Below, one piece after another: positions 7,176-7,815 of a DNA stretch of 7,815 nucleotides. Under the pieces are notes generated by a model. That model did not search any database and was not told where the DNA came from. It saw only the letters and a list, made by a program, of their open reading frames with translations. The position numbers were made by a program, and so were the translations under genes. The first letter of the stretch is position 1. Each line of letters opens with the position of its first letter. This DNA is from Gammaproteobacteria bacterium (GTDB lineage Bacteria; Pseudomonadota; Gammaproteobacteria; Pseudomonadales; Azotimanducaceae_A): positions 1-7,815 of the forward strand of contig JAPPKV010000351.1 in the NCBI GenBank assembly GCA_028819775.1, written 5' to 3'.

Positions 7176-7815
7176 ATGGGCAACGGAACAGCAGTCCTGG
7201 TTCGCACCGCCGCTAAACGCGGAGAATCCACCGAGCGGAACGTCGAGTTGCCCACCTACGACCGCGAACGCTTGCAGGATGTCGGCTTCATGACCGCCAT
7301 GACGTTGACGCTGCTCGGCAACTATGCCCAAACCGGTCACTTCGGCGGCCCCCTTGCCTACACGCCGTACAACGTCACGCTTCACCTTGCCGGTCCGGAG
7401 CACGGCGGGCTGCGTTACGACTACCGCCGACCGAAACACCCCTTCGGCGACCGGTTGCTGCTTGCGGGCGGCCACAACATCCCGACGCTCTACGCCCTGT
7501 GGATGATCATGGGCGAAGCCATGGCACGCCGACACGCAGCGACCGGGGATTCCCGCTACCGGGTCGACCCCAACGTCGCGCTTTTGCCCATCGACTGTCT
7601 CGGCTTCCGCCGCGGCGCCGGCGTACTCGCCGGCCTGCTCGAGGACAACGGTCTGATCGACGATCCCTTGTTCGCCCAGGCAAAGCTGCGCGGCATTCGC
7701 TCCCTGGCGGGTCACGCGGAGACCACCGACCTCATCAACGACGTCAACGGGGGCCCTTCCGGCATCGGCATCGCCACCGCAGCGGGCAAGGCCGCGTTCT
7801 GGGATTTCATGGGCG
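7176..7815 (+). CDS. Transketolase-like thiamine-diphosphate enzyme, N-terminal part (3' truncated by window)
   Basis: The frame is open from ATG 7176 to the window end (213 residues); an in-frame TAG at 7143-7145 rules out a longer start. GAGAG lies 11 bases upstream of the ATG, a rather distant ribosome binding site. The pattern follows the N-terminal (pyrophosphate-binding) domain of transketolases: TGHFGGPLAYTPY at residues 53-65 for the 'SGHPGAPLG' region, GDRLLLAGGHNIPTLYALW at 91-109 for 'DRFVLSAGHGS', and GHAETTDLINDVNGGPSGIG at 179-198 for the 'TGPLGQGIA' region. FRRGAGVLAGLL and FAQAKLRGIRSLAGH lie between. The first 35 residues have no landmarks I recognise. The diphosphate/Mg motif (GDG...N) would lie beyond the edge. 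True transketolase, a dehydrogenase-E1-like paralogue or another TPP enzyme all remain possible, because the wording of the motifs differs from classical TktA. Confidence 0.72.
   Translation, partial: MGNGTAVLVRTAAKRGESTERNVELPTYDRERLQDVGFMTAMTLTLLGNYAQTGHFGGPLAYTPYNVTLHLAGPEHGGLRYDYRRPKHPFGDRLLLAGGHNIPTLYALWMIMGEAMARRHAATGDSRYRVDPNVALLPIDCLGFRRGAGVLAGLLEDNGLIDDPLFAQAKLRGIRSLAGHAETTDLINDVNGGPSGIGIATAAGKAAFWDFMG

Noticed and set aside
6999..7715. 238-codon minus-strand open frame overlapping the transketolase-like gene
   Set aside because: The plus-strand frame here has strong transketolase-like landmarks; the antisense frame has none and fills the intergenic region only by chance.

Overview
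The window looks like a chromosomal segment from a GC-rich bacterium, most likely a gammaproteobacterium. This is inferred from a PrpE-type acyl-CoA synthetase beside a YdgA-like DUF945 protein, a family best known from gammaproteobacteria. The large secreted mosaic protein is of a style I associate with marine or host-associated lineages, but that is only an impression. There is no tRNA, rRNA, CRISPR array, insertion sequence or phage gene.

Layout, left to right: (1) the 3' end of a plus-strand propionyl-CoA synthetase gene (prpE), ending at 398; (2) a minus-strand gene for a YdgA-like DUF945 envelope protein (395-1753), whose stop codon overlaps that of prpE tail to tail; (3) a 105-bp gap, then a very large minus-strand gene (1859-6943) for a secreted protein of about 1,694 residues; (4) a 232-bp intergenic region that must hold divergent promoters; (5) the 5' part of a plus-strand gene for a transketolase-like thiamine-diphosphate enzyme, running off the right edge.

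The large gene dominates the window. Its product has a signal peptide, a pro-region, an M12B/reprolysin-like metalloprotease with an intact zinc site and Met-turn, a CARDB-like beta domain, a Calx-beta domain, an internalin-like array of 22-residue leucine-rich repeats, a second Calx-beta domain, and a C-terminal tail of four related units of about 105-118 residues in A-B-A'-B' order. I cannot assign the tail units to a named family. The whole reads as an exported protease with protein-binding modules, plausibly for attachment to or processing of host or matrix proteins.

The two flanking metabolic genes (propionate activation, and sugar-phosphate or 2-oxoacid chemistry) have no visible functional link to the secreted protease. 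The DUF945 gene lies downstream of the protease gene on the same strand and could be co-transcribed, but its own ribosome binding site and the 105-bp gap leave that open.
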